Assembly: GCA_964517135.1 (NCBI GenBank) | Contig: CAZFBA010000006.1 | Coordinates: forward strand, 87,566 to 151,565 | Source of the DNA: CAZFBA01 sp964517135 | Lineage (GTDB): Bacteria > Cyanobacteriota > Vampirovibrionia > JBFMGH01 | DNA length: 64,000 nt | Direction of reading: 5' to 3' | Shown here: piece by piece, positions 35,376-43,992 of the stretch | Layout of the letters: the number at the start of each line of letters is the position of its first letter | Numbering within the stretch: position 1 is the stretch's first letter | Notes under the pieces: generated by a model | Databases searched by the model: none | Seen by the model: only the letters and a program-made list of their open reading frames with translations | What the model was told of the DNA's origin: nothing | Made by a program: the position numbers and the translations under genes

Positions 35376-36635
35376 CTATGGGTATATGCCTCTATCAGCA
35401 ATGGCTTCTGCAACCCTGGCAACAGCTAGCATATTTGCTGCAAGCCTGTTGTTAACTTTATTCTTCTCAGCCGTAGTGATGACATCATCAAATGATTTTA
35501 CAATGATGCTCTTAAGCTTTTCTGTTATATCAATTTCTTTCCAGAAGAGGTGTTGAATATTTTGAACCCACTCAAAGTAAGATACTACAACACCACCTGC
35601 GTTAGCTAAAATATCCGGTATTACAAAGACACCATTTTCAAATAATATTTCGTCAGCTTTTGGTGTTGTCGGCCCATTAGCACCTTCAGCAACAATTTTT
35701 GCTTTAATATCATTGGCATTAAACCTTGTAATCTGGTTTTCAAGTGCAGCAGGAACCAGTATATCAACTTCAAGCACAAGTAAGTCTTCATTAGAAATGG
35801 GGTCAGTCCCCGGGAAGCCGACAACAGAGCCAGTTTCAGCACAATATTTCATAAGTGCAGGTATATCAAGGCCTTCATCATTTCTGACACCGCCTTTAAC
35901 GTCACTTGCTGCAACAACCTTCGAACCGTTAAGGTGTAAATATTTAGCTGCAATACTGCCCACATTTCCAAAACCCTGAACAGCTGATTTAGTTTTGGCT
36001 ATATTAATACCAAGATGCTTACAGGCTTCTTCAACAGTAAATACTACCCCTCTTCCGGTAGCTTCAGATCTTCCCATAGAGCCGCCAACACTGATGGGTT
36101 TGCCGGTAACAACTCCTGGCACACAATATCCTTTAACCATACTGTATGTATCCATCATCCATGACATTGTCTGGGCATTTGTATAGACGTCAGGAGCCGG
36201 TATATCTTTTTCAGGGCCAATGATAATAGATATTTCACTTGTAAACCTTCGTGTCATACCTTCAAGTTCGTGTTTGGTCATTTCCAGCGGGTTGCATATA
36301 ACACTTCCTTTGCCGCCACCATATGGTATATTAGTAACAGCAGTTTTCCATGTCATCCATGTAGCCAGTGCACGGCAATGATCAAGATCAGCATCCGGAT
36401 GATAACGAATACCACCTTTAGCAGGACCTCTGCCGGTATTATGCTGTACCCTGTGACCTGTGAAAATCTTAACGTTACCATCACTCATTTTAACCGGAAA
36501 GTTTACCGTAAGCTCCCTTTCAGGATATTTAATTCGTCGAGCTATGTTTTTATCGAGATTTAACCGATCAGCAGTAATGTCAAAGTTTTCTAATGCTAAT
36601 ACATAGGGATTTTCAATCGTTTTTGCTTCAGTCAT
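35376..36635 (-). CDS. gdhA: Glutamate dehydrogenase
   Basis: Catalyses the reversible oxidative deamination of glutamate to 2-oxoglutarate and ammonia. It shows the Glu/Leu/Phe/Val dehydrogenase signature: GRGPAKGGIRYHPDADLDHCRALATWMTWK split across residues 65-95, and the glycine-rich catalytic lysine segment PYGGGKGS near 103. A Rossmann domain follows (VQGFGNVGS near 215). At 419 residues it matches the hexameric NAD-type class. AAGGAG precedes the ATG. It is monocistronic with its own terminator. Confidence 0.96.
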   Translation of the reverse strand: MTEAKTIENPYVLALENFDITADRLNLDKNIARRIKYPERELTVNFPVKMSDGNVKIFTGHRVQHNTGRGPAKGGIRYHPDADLDHCRALATWMTWKTAVTNIPYGGGKGSVICNPLEMTKHELEGMTRRFTSEISIIIGPEKDIPAPDVYTNAQTMSWMMDTYSMVKGYCVPGVVTGKPISVGGSMGRSEATGRGVVFTVEEACKHLGINIAKTKSAVQGFGNVGSIAAKYLHLNGSKVVAASDVKGGVRNDEGLDIPALMKYCAETGSVVGFPGTDPISNEDLLVLEVDILVPAALENQITRFNANDIKAKIVAEGANGPTTPKADEILFENGVFVIPDILANAGGVVVSYFEWVQNIQHLFWKEIDITEKLKSIIVKSFDDVITTAEKNKVNNRLAANMLAVARVAEAIADRGIYP

Positions 36636-37202
36636 CTTAAATAACTCCTTAAAATACCTCTAAACTCTTACGTAGCTTTATATGTTAGATATGATTATAT
36701 GGTTCCAGTGTTTGCCTTTGAATAAAAATGGGAAATATTTTCAAAAAATTTACCAATTTGGTCGAATTAATATTGGCAAAATTGTATTAAAAAAGAATAA
36801 ATAATGCAATATTAGTATATCCAATACAGTGTAGATTGTACTTTTGACTAATTGGATTTAGCATTTAGGCTAATTATGTATTTGTGGAAAGATAAAGTCT
36901 CAGGTCAAAAAAGGTTAAATTTTTCAATTTTTCTAAACATAATATATCTTATGCGACTATATCGGATCGATAGACAACAAATACTTCAATATAGTTATTT
37001 GTTGTGTGTCAGCTTTTTGCTTCTTAAATTCACTATCTACAAGTGTGACCTATTTTTATGCTATTGATAAGGTTTTACTAATAATTGTTTTCAGGATTCA
37101 AACAGCAAATAAACTTTATTTAAAACATTATACACTCAATAACACCCGCTAGAAACCTCTCTCAAAGGGCAGGTTTAGAAATAAAAATTGTATTAGTTAG
37201 CA
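36636..37202. other. Noncoding region holding the left dif-like repeat
   Basis: The 5' half is the upstream region of gdhA. The 76-bp repeat with a dif-like core lies at 36929-37004. A short plus-strand frame across it is not supported. Otherwise nothing recognised. Confidence 0.5.
36929..37004 (+). repeat. Left copy of 76-bp inverted repeat with dif-like core
   Basis: Matches the reverse complement of 43917-43992 at 75 of 76 bases by my reading. The core 36932-36959 has an 11-base arm TCTAAACATAA, a 6-base centre TATATC and an 11-base arm TTATGCGACTA. E. coli dif read in the same direction has arms ATTTAACATAA and TTATGCGCACC around a 6-base centre. Right of the core is the palindromic TATCGGATCGATA. 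Confidence 0.85.
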
Positions 37203-38723
37203 TTACCTGAACCAGTTAGACTTTGTCTCTGGTATTTCAATGTTGTCTAGAAATTTACCGCCATATATTAATTCCAGCTGGTCTTTTGAAGCATCAAGCT
37301 GTTGTCTTACCCTGTTCAATTCTGTTTTTGTAATTGCAAGCTCTTTTTGTGCTTTTTCCAGTGCAACTGATGGCACTGATAATCCTTCCAGGCTTTCTTT
37401 AAAACCTTTTTCAAGTTTAATTTCAGCAAGTTGCGCCCTAACTAAATTTAATTCTGAATAAGCCTGTTCAAGCTGCTTATCTTTCAAGGCAATTTTTTGT
37501 TTCATTTCTGCTTTAAGTTCGTTTACGGTTTTAAGCAGTGTTTGATTTTTGGCAATTTCCTGTTCTAAAGCTTCTATTTTAATGTCGATAGACTTATTGC
37601 TTTCAGCTGATACTATTTTAGGAGATGGACCTGTTACTATATCCCATAGCTTTTGTGATTTAAGCTTATTTATTTCATCCTGGAGTTTATTTATCTGCAT
37701 ATGAGCGTTTTTGATCTCAATTTCTTTATCTATCTGTGAAATTGTTGCATCAGACAATAAAAGCTGGGTCTGTTTTAGATCCTCAATAGTAGATTCTAGC
37801 TGTTGCCTGGTCTCATAAATCTTTCTATGGGCAAGTCTTATTTCTTCGTCTTTGTCAATATTTTTGTTTTCGAGATAGAATATAAGCTCTCTCGCAAGCC
37901 CAAGCTGGTGTGAATTAGCTATTATAGTAATTTCATTATTCTTTTCTTCCGGTATGATAATGGGTTTATCTGAATTCAAACTTAAAGATTCTTGTTTGTA
38001 AACCATTCCCTTGATTACATATCCTAGTTCTTTATCAAAAACTGGCTCAAGATATGATGGATCTCCGGTTTCTTTTGTTAAGTGGGCTGATTTATTATTA
38101 AAAATCTCTTTTTCCAGTAATTGAGTCATTTGGGTAGCTGTATAATTTTCAAGCTTAAAGGTAGAAGCTTTTTTTGGCAGATCAAGTTTTAGAACAGCCC
38201 TTTTGATGGAGTTAACATAATCCTTATTGCCCTTTAATATAATAGAATTAGAAATTTCATCGTAAGACAGAACGTCTTTTTCTTTTCTTTCAACAACTTT
38301 ATCAAGGGCATAAACTATTTGACCGGCCTGTGCGTGATTTAAATGTATTACCTCTGTAAGTAAATCTTCTTCTATAACCGTTTTTGCTACAATCAAATTA
38401 TTGTTTTCCTTTGAAAGAGTAAAGTTACCTACAGTCATAAGATTTTTCAAAGCCTCTCCAACCCTGACTCTCTGAAGGTTTACGGATACCAGACCATCCT
38501 GAAACTCTGGCGAGATAATAAGATTAAACCGGGCTTTCAGTGCAAGTTTCTTTAGTGTTTGAGATAATTTCTTATTATTTACGTTCAGGGTTATGATTTT
38601 ATTGCTGTTTGGCACTTCATCATATCTGATTTCGGCTGCCAGCACTGATCTATTCATAATCCATGCGCCAGAAAACAATGAGAAAAATAAAAATGTGACT
38701 ATAACCTTGTGAAATTTTTTCAT
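37203..38723 (-). CDS. Secreted secretin-N-domain protein with coiled coil, no pore domain
   Basis: A signal peptide (residues 1-29) leads to an STN-like domain (LSQTLKKLALKARFNLIISPEFQDGLVSVN, residues 50-110). A secretin N/NolW-like domain follows (VIHLNHAQAGQIVYALDKV, then ISNSIILKGNKDYVNSIKRAV, to about 185) and possibly a second one. Residues 290-480 are coiled coil. The beta-barrel of GspD/PilQ is absent, so it cannot form the outer-membrane channel alone. It could be a periplasmic partner of a type IV pilus or secretion secretin. AGGTAGGA precedes the ATG. It is the first gene inside the dif-like repeat pair. Confidence 0.82.
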   Translation of the reverse strand: MKKFHKVIVTFLFFSLFSGAWIMNRSVLAAEIRYDEVPNSNKIITLNVNNKKLSQTLKKLALKARFNLIISPEFQDGLVSVNLQRVRVGEALKNLMTVGNFTLSKENNNLIVAKTVIEEDLLTEVIHLNHAQAGQIVYALDKVVERKEKDVLSYDEISNSIILKGNKDYVNSIKRAVLKLDLPKKASTFKLENYTATQMTQLLEKEIFNNKSAHLTKETGDPSYLEPVFDKELGYVIKGMVYKQESLSLNSDKPIIIPEEKNNEITIIANSHQLGLARELIFYLENKNIDKDEEIRLAHRKIYETRQQLESTIEDLKQTQLLLSDATISQIDKEIEIKNAHMQINKLQDEINKLKSQKLWDIVTGPSPKIVSAESNKSIDIKIEALEQEIAKNQTLLKTVNELKAEMKQKIALKDKQLEQAYSELNLVRAQLAEIKLEKGFKESLEGLSVPSVALEKAQKELAITKTELNRVRQQLDASKDQLELIYGGKFLDNIEIPETKSNWFR

Positions 38724-39023
38724 ATCCTACCTGTAAGCATAGTTTATTACTCAAAATATTCTAGCAGGCAATTTATATCAAGCGCCAGAATGTAAACTTA
38801 TTAACGTTTTTGTTTAGTAAACAATTGCCTGAATCTATTATATGTTGTAGCTTCCGCTCAATAAGAAGTTTTTATCCACCGGAAAAATTTTGTAATATTC
38901 ACCTGAAAGAGCGATAAACTAAACCTTAAGAATAACAAATATTAATTACTTGACTTAATCAGGCCATTCAAGGCTATAATGTTACTAACAAATTAGTAAT
39001 AGTGAGCATTAGAAAAGATTATT

Positions 39024-39797
39024 ATGAGAATACTGGTAACCAACGATGATGGAATTAATTCGATCGGCATAAGGACTTTAATCAAAGTCCTTGCCAGAGA
39101 TCATGATGTATTTATTATCGCTCCCGACAGGGAAAGAAGTGCAACAGGACATTCGTTAACGTTGCATAAACCACTCAGGGTTGAAAAAGTGGATCTAAAT
39201 ATACCCAATACTACTGCCTGGCAAACAACCGGCACGCCAACAGACTGTGTAAAACTTGCTATGTGTTCTTTGCTGGGATCAGATCAAATTGATCTGGTCG
39301 TCACAGGTATCAATCACGGCCCTAACCTGGGTGCAGATATACTCTATTCAGGAACAGTAAACGCTGCTATAGAAGGAGCAATTTATTCTATACCAAGTAT
39401 AGCTCTTTCATTAACCGATGGAAACTTTTCTGAAGACGATTTTAAGAAAGCTTCAGAGTTTTTACTTGAGTTTGTAAGGCAATTACCCGGTTTGAATATT
39501 CCATCTCAAACAATATTAAATATAAACTTCCCTTCAGGAGCTGAAGCTGAACTCAAAAACGTTGAGTTTACTGAATTAGGAGCCAGAAATTATTGTGATT
39601 GCTATGAAAAAAGAACAGATCCACGAGGTAAAATCTATTACTGGCTGGCTGGTGAACCTATCGTAGAAGGAGAAAAAGAAACTTCTGATGTTATGGCTAT
39701 TCAAAGAAAGCTTATATCAGTCACGCCAATACATTTCAGGCTAACCGATTCTGAATTACTTCATAGTTTGAGAAAAGCATTTAAGCATATAACCTGA
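39024..39797 (+). CDS. surE: SurE 5'/3'-nucleotidase
   Basis: SurE dephosphorylates nucleoside 5'- and 3'-monophosphates using a divalent metal and helps stationary-phase survival. The metal-binding NDDG is at residues 7-10, with ERSATGHSLTL near 39, and GTPTDCVKLA and GINHGPNLGADILYSGTVNAA near 70-110. At 257 residues it is normal. The start is the ATG of MRILVTNDDG, with weak upstream purines. Convergent with the next gene. Confidence 0.96.
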   Translation: MRILVTNDDGINSIGIRTLIKVLARDHDVFIIAPDRERSATGHSLTLHKPLRVEKVDLNIPNTTAWQTTGTPTDCVKLAMCSLLGSDQIDLVVTGINHGPNLGADILYSGTVNAAIEGAIYSIPSIALSLTDGNFSEDDFKKASEFLLEFVRQLPGLNIPSQTILNINFPSGAEAELKNVEFTELGARNYCDCYEKRTDPRGKIYYWLAGEPIVEGEKETSDVMAIQRKLISVTPIHFRLTDSELLHSLRKAFKHIT

Positions 39798-39849
39798 AAC
39801 CCTTTTTTTGTGGAATAAATTATAATTCAAACAGTTAGTTTGTTCATAT

Positions 39850-40470
39850 TTATGAAGTTGTATACCCAAGGGTTGCCTGAAAGTTTCCTGGTGAAGTGCT
39901 TATCAATAGTTGTTTCCTTACAAGATAATTAGCCCTTGATGAAACCTCTTTTAATTCGACTTCATCAAAGTATTTGCCTGTTTTTGGCATTTTAATTTTG
40001 TTTTTAATCAGGTATTCCCTTATCTGATCGGTTGTAGCATGTCCACCATTGTAGGTGACAGCTTTAAAAATCTCAAAATTCAAATTATTATTTGTTCGCA
40101 GATAACTTTTGACCTGATTAAGCGCAAGTTCAGGCACAAAAAAGTTTTGTGCTGAAGTTAAGTCAGCATTTGTTTTGTCTGTAATATTTAAGTGTGACTT
40201 AACTGCTGTTATAATATCAGGGTTTAATCTATCTTTATTATTTCTTACGTAATTATAAGTTGTGTCAGAATTGTTTACCAGTGTTTTAACGCTGGCTTTT
40301 AATGATAAAAGCTTTTGTTTCTTAAGTTTAAGATCATGCAATTTTTCAACACATTCTTCAAGATAATCAATCTGGGGTTGAATTTTATTAAGCTCTGTGT
40401 CTGCCTCTTCAAGAAGCTTTTCAAGTCTGTTTGTTGAAACAATGCTAAAATTATCCTCTCTGTTATCCAT
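39850..40470 (-). CDS. Coiled-coil protein with possible C-terminal winged helix
   Basis: Family not recognised. Residues 12-70 are a coiled coil (LEKLLEEADTELNKIQPQIDYLEECVEKL). The C-terminal 75 residues (FEIFKAVTYNGGHATTDQIREYLIKNKIKMP, then VSSRANYLVRKQLLI) have a pattern like a winged-helix domain, so DNA or RNA binding is possible. No membrane segment or signal peptide. GGGGATAA precedes the ATG. Confidence 0.75.
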   Translation of the reverse strand: MDNREDNFSIVSTNRLEKLLEEADTELNKIQPQIDYLEECVEKLHDLKLKKQKLLSLKASVKTLVNNSDTTYNYVRNNKDRLNPDIITAVKSHLNITDKTNADLTSAQNFFVPELALNQVKSYLRTNNNLNFEIFKAVTYNGGHATTDQIREYLIKNKIKMPKTGKYFDEVELKEVSSRANYLVRKQLLISTSPGNFQATLGYTTS

Positions 40471-40707
40471 AAATTATCCCCGTGGTTAAAGTCTTTTAAG
40501 TGACACGTAACTATTTGTATAATATTAACGTTCTTTTTAAGGATTTCAAAATAGATTAAGTTTTATAAATACACAACTACACGTAAAAAAATATGATTTT
40601 CATTTACCAGTAAAAGGTTTTCAAGTTTTGATTCTGATTTGAATTGAAATATTAATTATTTTAAGATTTAATAGAGAGACAAACGTAACTTTGGCGGAAC
40701 AAAATAG

Positions 40708-41604
40708 ATGGATCACATAGAAGAGTTTATCACCGGCGATGGTACAAAATCCTTTTATAATAAGGTTTTTAACGATATTTATCACAGCCGTGTTGGTGCT
40801 TATAAAGAGGCCCTTGAAAAATTTGTCCTGCCGTCTAAAATACTTGAAAATCTACACAACAAGACAGTTATTAACGTGTTTGATGTTTGCTTTGGGCCTG
40901 GATATAATAGCAAAGTGTTGCTGACTGAAATCTTTAAGCGTGATCCTTTAAAAAAAATTTCAATTGTAGCAGTAGAAAATGACCCCTCTATCCTTCTTAA
41001 AAGCATTGATATTTCGTTTGACGGTTACCCTGATAACCTGAAAGCTTTTTTTGACAGGTTTTTACATAAGGTATATTATACGACTATATCGAATCGATAT
41101 ACTGGTGATGATTTTTTTTATCATGAAGAAAACAATATTTCGTTAAAATTCTTTGTAAATGATGTAAGACAGATAGTTGATAAGTTAAATTCATCTTTTG
41201 ACTTGATTTTTCACGATCCTTTTTCTCCGCAAAAGCTACCCTCACTCTGGAGTACACAGTTATTCAAAGCTTTATACTTACTTTTAAAAGATAACGGAAA
41301 GCTTATTACATATAGTTCATCTCCAGCAGTGCGTGGTGGCCTTATAAAAGCCGGCTTTTTTACTGGAAATACAGATCCTGTTGGTAGAGTATCTCCTGGA
41401 ACCATTGCAGTAAAAGATCCAAAACTTATTGATAACCTTTTATCCTTTAAAGAAAAAGAATTACTGAATAGTCGTGCAGGTATACCTTTTGAAGATCCTA
41501 ATCTTAACTGGTCGGATAAAAAAATATTGTTATACAGAAAAGAACAGCAAAATATTTCATCTCTTAAAGCAGCCTCTTCACTGAGAAAAGATCTTTACAA
41601 TTGA
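40708..41604 (+). CDS. MnmC-type SAM-dependent methyltransferase (stand-alone)
   Basis: Related to the methyltransferase domain of MnmC, which finishes the mnm5 modification on tRNA wobble uridine. The start matches the family (TGDGTKSFYNKVFNDIYHS). The SAM motif is FDVCFGPGYNSK near 55, the acidic loop VENDP near 88, and the family signature HDPFSPQKLPSLWS near 172. The FAD-dependent oxidase half of E. coli MnmC is absent, as in cyanobacterial-type homologues. A dif-like site lies inside the gene at 41059-41086 (residues LHKVYYTTI). The start has only a weak GGCGG upstream. Confidence 0.88.
   Translation: MDHIEEFITGDGTKSFYNKVFNDIYHSRVGAYKEALEKFVLPSKILENLHNKTVINVFDVCFGPGYNSKVLLTEIFKRDPLKKISIVAVENDPSILLKSIDISFDGYPDNLKAFFDRFLHKVYYTTISNRYTGDDFFYHEENNISLKFFVNDVRQIVDKLNSSFDLIFHDPFSPQKLPSLWSTQLFKALYLLLKDNGKLITYSSSPAVRGGLIKAGFFTGNTDPVGRVSPGTIAVKDPKLIDNLLSFKEKELLNSRAGIPFEDPNLNWSDKKILLYRKEQQNISSLKAASSLRKDLYN
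41059..41086 (+). other. Internal dif-like site inside the MnmC-like gene
   Basis: Arm TTTTTACATAA, centre GGTATA and arm TTATACGACTA, with the same 11-6-11 layout and orientation as the left repeat core. The left arm is close to the XerD-side arm of B. subtilis dif (AGTTTACATAA in this direction). Directly to the right lies TATCGAATCGATA, nearly the same as beside the other two sites. Confidence 0.5.
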
Positions 41605-41850
41605 TGCTTGCCCAACTCAAAAAGCTGTTTAAAGCAAATCTCATTTATTATTATTTACACTGCAAGCTAAAAGAAATATAATAGTGTTTAACTATAAAAA
41701 TGATTTTAAGCATGTTGATCATATTTTTTTATAAAAAGCTGATTTCAAGCAATAATACACCTGCCCTGTAGGCTTAAATCTTCAAAATAAAAGAGTCTTA
41801 GCTAATAATAATAAATTTATTGCATATAAAGAAAGAGTGGAGAGCATTAT

Positions 41851-42231
41851 ATGAACAGAAAAATCAATGTAAAACTTGATGATATAGAAATAAAAGTTAA
41901 AATAGACGATAGCATAACAGCAGATAAGTTATGGGATTCTCTTCCGTTAGAAAGTGTAGGGACTTTGTGGGGAGAGGAAGTGTTTTTCCGTACAGATATT
42001 AGTGCATCACTGGATAATAATTCTAAATTAGTTGTTGAGCTTGGTGATGTTGGTTATTGGCCTCCTAATAAAGCCATGTGCATTTTTTATGGAAAAACCC
42101 CGGCATCTACTGACCACGAAATCAGGCCTGCTTCAGCTGTTAATGTATTTGGAAAAGTCGTTGATGATATTGAAAAGCTTAAAAAAGTTAAAGAAGACTG
42201 TGATATTCTTGTAACAAAGGTTGTTGAATAG
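41851..42231 (+). CDS. Cyclophilin-like fold protein
   Basis: Matches the small cyclophilin-like family typified by Thermotoga TM1367. The signature YWPPNKAMCIFYGKTPASTD near residue 68 is followed by EIRPASAVNVFGKV near 90. The cyclophilin active-site arginine context is not conserved and prolyl isomerase activity is not established for the family. 126 residues, normal length, cytoplasmic. GGAGAG precedes the ATG. The next gene starts 4 bases after the stop. Confidence 0.88.
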   Translation: MNRKINVKLDDIEIKVKIDDSITADKLWDSLPLESVGTLWGEEVFFRTDISASLDNNSKLVVELGDVGYWPPNKAMCIFYGKTPASTDHEIRPASAVNVFGKVVDDIEKLKKVKEDCDILVTKVVE

Positions 42232-42235
42232 ATAA

Positions 42236-43144
42236 ATGCAAACAGGCTGGCTAACAAGAATGCAAGTTATAACTCTATATATTATTTCTCAGCTTGTTAT
42301 ACCGGTGCTTGCTGCTATATTCTTTTTAATATTAAGCATTTACATTTTAAACATACTGTTTATTCAGCCTGATAAAATGGTCTACTTTGATGAAATATAC
42401 CTTTATGCTTTTATTTCTTTTTTCTTATTTATTTTTTGTTTTTATATCACACTGTTAATAATAGTTTTAAATTTATTAAAATTTGGTAAATCAAAGCTAG
42501 CAGGTATTTTGGTCAATACACCTTATTTAATTTCACCTGAAACAAGGCTATATTACTTCTATGTTACCGGACAGAAGACGAAAGCCCTTGAATTAAGCAA
42601 AAAACTAAAAAATCTTGAAAAAAGAACACTGGCAAAACTCCTTTGTGCAGATGTTTTGATGCTGAATAACAGGCTAAGAGAAGCAGAAAAGCTTTTTTTT
42701 ATGGATAAAAATGATAGAGAAATAGATATTGTAAAAGCAAAAGAAGCATTATTATACTTAAAAAAGAAGCCTGACAGCGGTAAAGCTGAACAGCTAATTC
42801 AAGAAGCTTTAGATTTAAATAGAAATGCTGTAGTCAGAAACTCTGATCCCAAGTATTTAGAGATTTCTTTAATTAATGCAGAAATCTATATTTCTGCTAA
42901 CAAAGAAGATAAAGCACTTGATATCCTTAATTACTGGCATGATACCGCAACCAGGCATATTTTTTACTTTAAAGCTCGTTATAGTGCTCTTTTATTGTCA
43001 CAATATTATCTGTTATACGGGCTGTGCCAGCTAAAAGTTTATAGAGATTATGAAAAGGCTGAATATTACCTGAATAATGCAATTAAAACTTTTAAAGGTA
43101 GTATTTATGCTGCTTCTGCAAGAAAAATCCTTGAAAATATATAA
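42236..43144 (+). CDS. Membrane-anchored TPR protein
   Basis: Two transmembrane helices (about residues 14-38 and 55-82) at the N-terminus are followed by a helical region of about 200 residues with TPR-like spacing. Examples are YYFYVTGQKTKALELSKKL, YLEISLINAEIYISANKEDKALDIL and YGLCQLKVYRDYEKAEYYLNNAI. TPRs mediate protein binding; the partner is unknown. It starts 4 bases after the cyclophilin-like gene without its own clear ribosome binding site, suggesting coupled translation. Confidence 0.82.
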   Translation: MQTGWLTRMQVITLYIISQLVIPVLAAIFFLILSIYILNILFIQPDKMVYFDEIYLYAFISFFLFIFCFYITLLIIVLNLLKFGKSKLAGILVNTPYLISPETRLYYFYVTGQKTKALELSKKLKNLEKRTLAKLLCADVLMLNNRLREAEKLFFMDKNDREIDIVKAKEALLYLKKKPDSGKAEQLIQEALDLNRNAVVRNSDPKYLEISLINAEIYISANKEDKALDILNYWHDTATRHIFYFKARYSALLLSQYYLLYGLCQLKVYRDYEKAEYYLNNAIKTFKGSIYAASARKILENI

Positions 43145-43187
43145 TTTTAATGCAAATATAAAATAAATAACCAGAAAAGGAGTAATA

Positions 43188-43574
43188 ATGAGCTTTAATA
43201 AAATACTTAAAAAGCTAATAATACCGGCTATTTTGGCTGTTGCAATAACACCCGTAGCCAGTGACACCTGTGTTAAAGCAGAAGAAAAGGAACAAAATGA
43301 CCCCCAAATGATGGGCCCTATGTGTTATGATTCTGGACCACCCAGGGTTATTAATTCTTATACACTGGATGAGCTTAAAGAACAGTTAACAGAATTAGAT
43401 AAGTTATATAAAGAAGACAAAATAGATAAAAAAACCCACGATATAAGAAAAAAAGATATTAAAAAGAGGATGGAAGAGATAAATGCTCTTAATGAATCCA
43501 GTATAATGGAGCAACAAAGAGAATATAATGAACAGAGATTTATTAGAGAGGGTGATGATAACAATTATAACTAA
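43188..43574 (+). CDS. Small secreted protein, paralogue 1
   Basis: A signal peptide (residues 1-30) is followed by an acidic segment with MCYDSGPPR. A C-terminal helix resembles a SHOCT-like motif (TLDELKEQLTELDKLYKEDKIDKKTHDIRKKDIKKRM). The next gene encodes a homologue with the same order of elements. Probably periplasmic, and the single cysteine could support a disulfide-linked dimer. AAGGAG precedes the ATG. Confidence 0.75.
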   Translation: MSFNKILKKLIIPAILAVAITPVASDTCVKAEEKEQNDPQMMGPMCYDSGPPRVINSYTLDELKEQLTELDKLYKEDKIDKKTHDIRKKDIKKRMEEINALNESSIMEQQREYNEQRFIREGDDNNYN

Positions 43575-43599
43575 TTAATATCTTACTGGAGGTTTTAAA

Positions 43600-43926
43600 T
43601 TGCTAAAAAAATGCATTAAACTATTTGTGATCCCTGTGGTTATAGTATCAGGAGTGTTAGCAATTATTATGAATGTTGATATGAAAAACAAAACACCTGC
43701 TATTGCTCAGGGAGGCGACCCGGTACCAGAAGGGGCAACCTGTTATGCTGTTGGTCCAGCACCAAATAGAGATATGATTACAGTTGAGTATATTCAATAC
43801 CAGCTTGATAACCTTGAAAAACAGTATAAGGATAAAAAAATCAATTATCAAACCTACAAAACAAGAAAAGAAGCCCTTGAAACCACCCTTAAAGAACTGG
43901 AAGAAGAAACCAAAGGCAACAAATAA
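43600..43926 (+). CDS. Small secreted protein, paralogue 2
   Basis: Homologue of the preceding gene: hydrophobic N-terminal segment (residues 6-26), TCYAVGPAPNRDM near 47, then a C-terminal coil (YIQYQLDNLEKQYKDKKINYQTYKTRKEALE). TTG start at 43600 decided by TGGAGG 7 bases upstream. Its last codons and stop lie inside the right copy of the 76-bp repeat. Confidence 0.75.
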   Translation: MLKKCIKLFVIPVVIVSGVLAIIMNVDMKNKTPAIAQGGDPVPEGATCYAVGPAPNRDMITVEYIQYQLDNLEKQYKDKKINYQTYKTRKEALETTLKELEEETKGNK

Positions 43927-43992
43927 CTATATTTAAGTATTTGTTGTCTATCGATCCGATATAGTCGCATAAGATATATTATGTTTAGAAAA
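43917..43992 (-). repeat. Right copy of 76-bp inverted repeat with dif-like core
   Basis: Reverse complement of 36929-37004 with one mismatch. Core 43962-43989 on the plus strand: arm TAGTCGCATAA, centre GATATA, arm TTATGTTTAGA. It spans the gap between two convergent genes: the left end covers the final codons and stop of the small secreted protein gene, and the right end stops one base before the symporter stop codon. Confidence 0.85.

Noticed and set aside
36852..37067. 71-codon plus-strand frame over the left dif-like repeat
   Set aside because: Composition is unlike protein, it has no ribosome binding site, and the repeat DNA explains it better.
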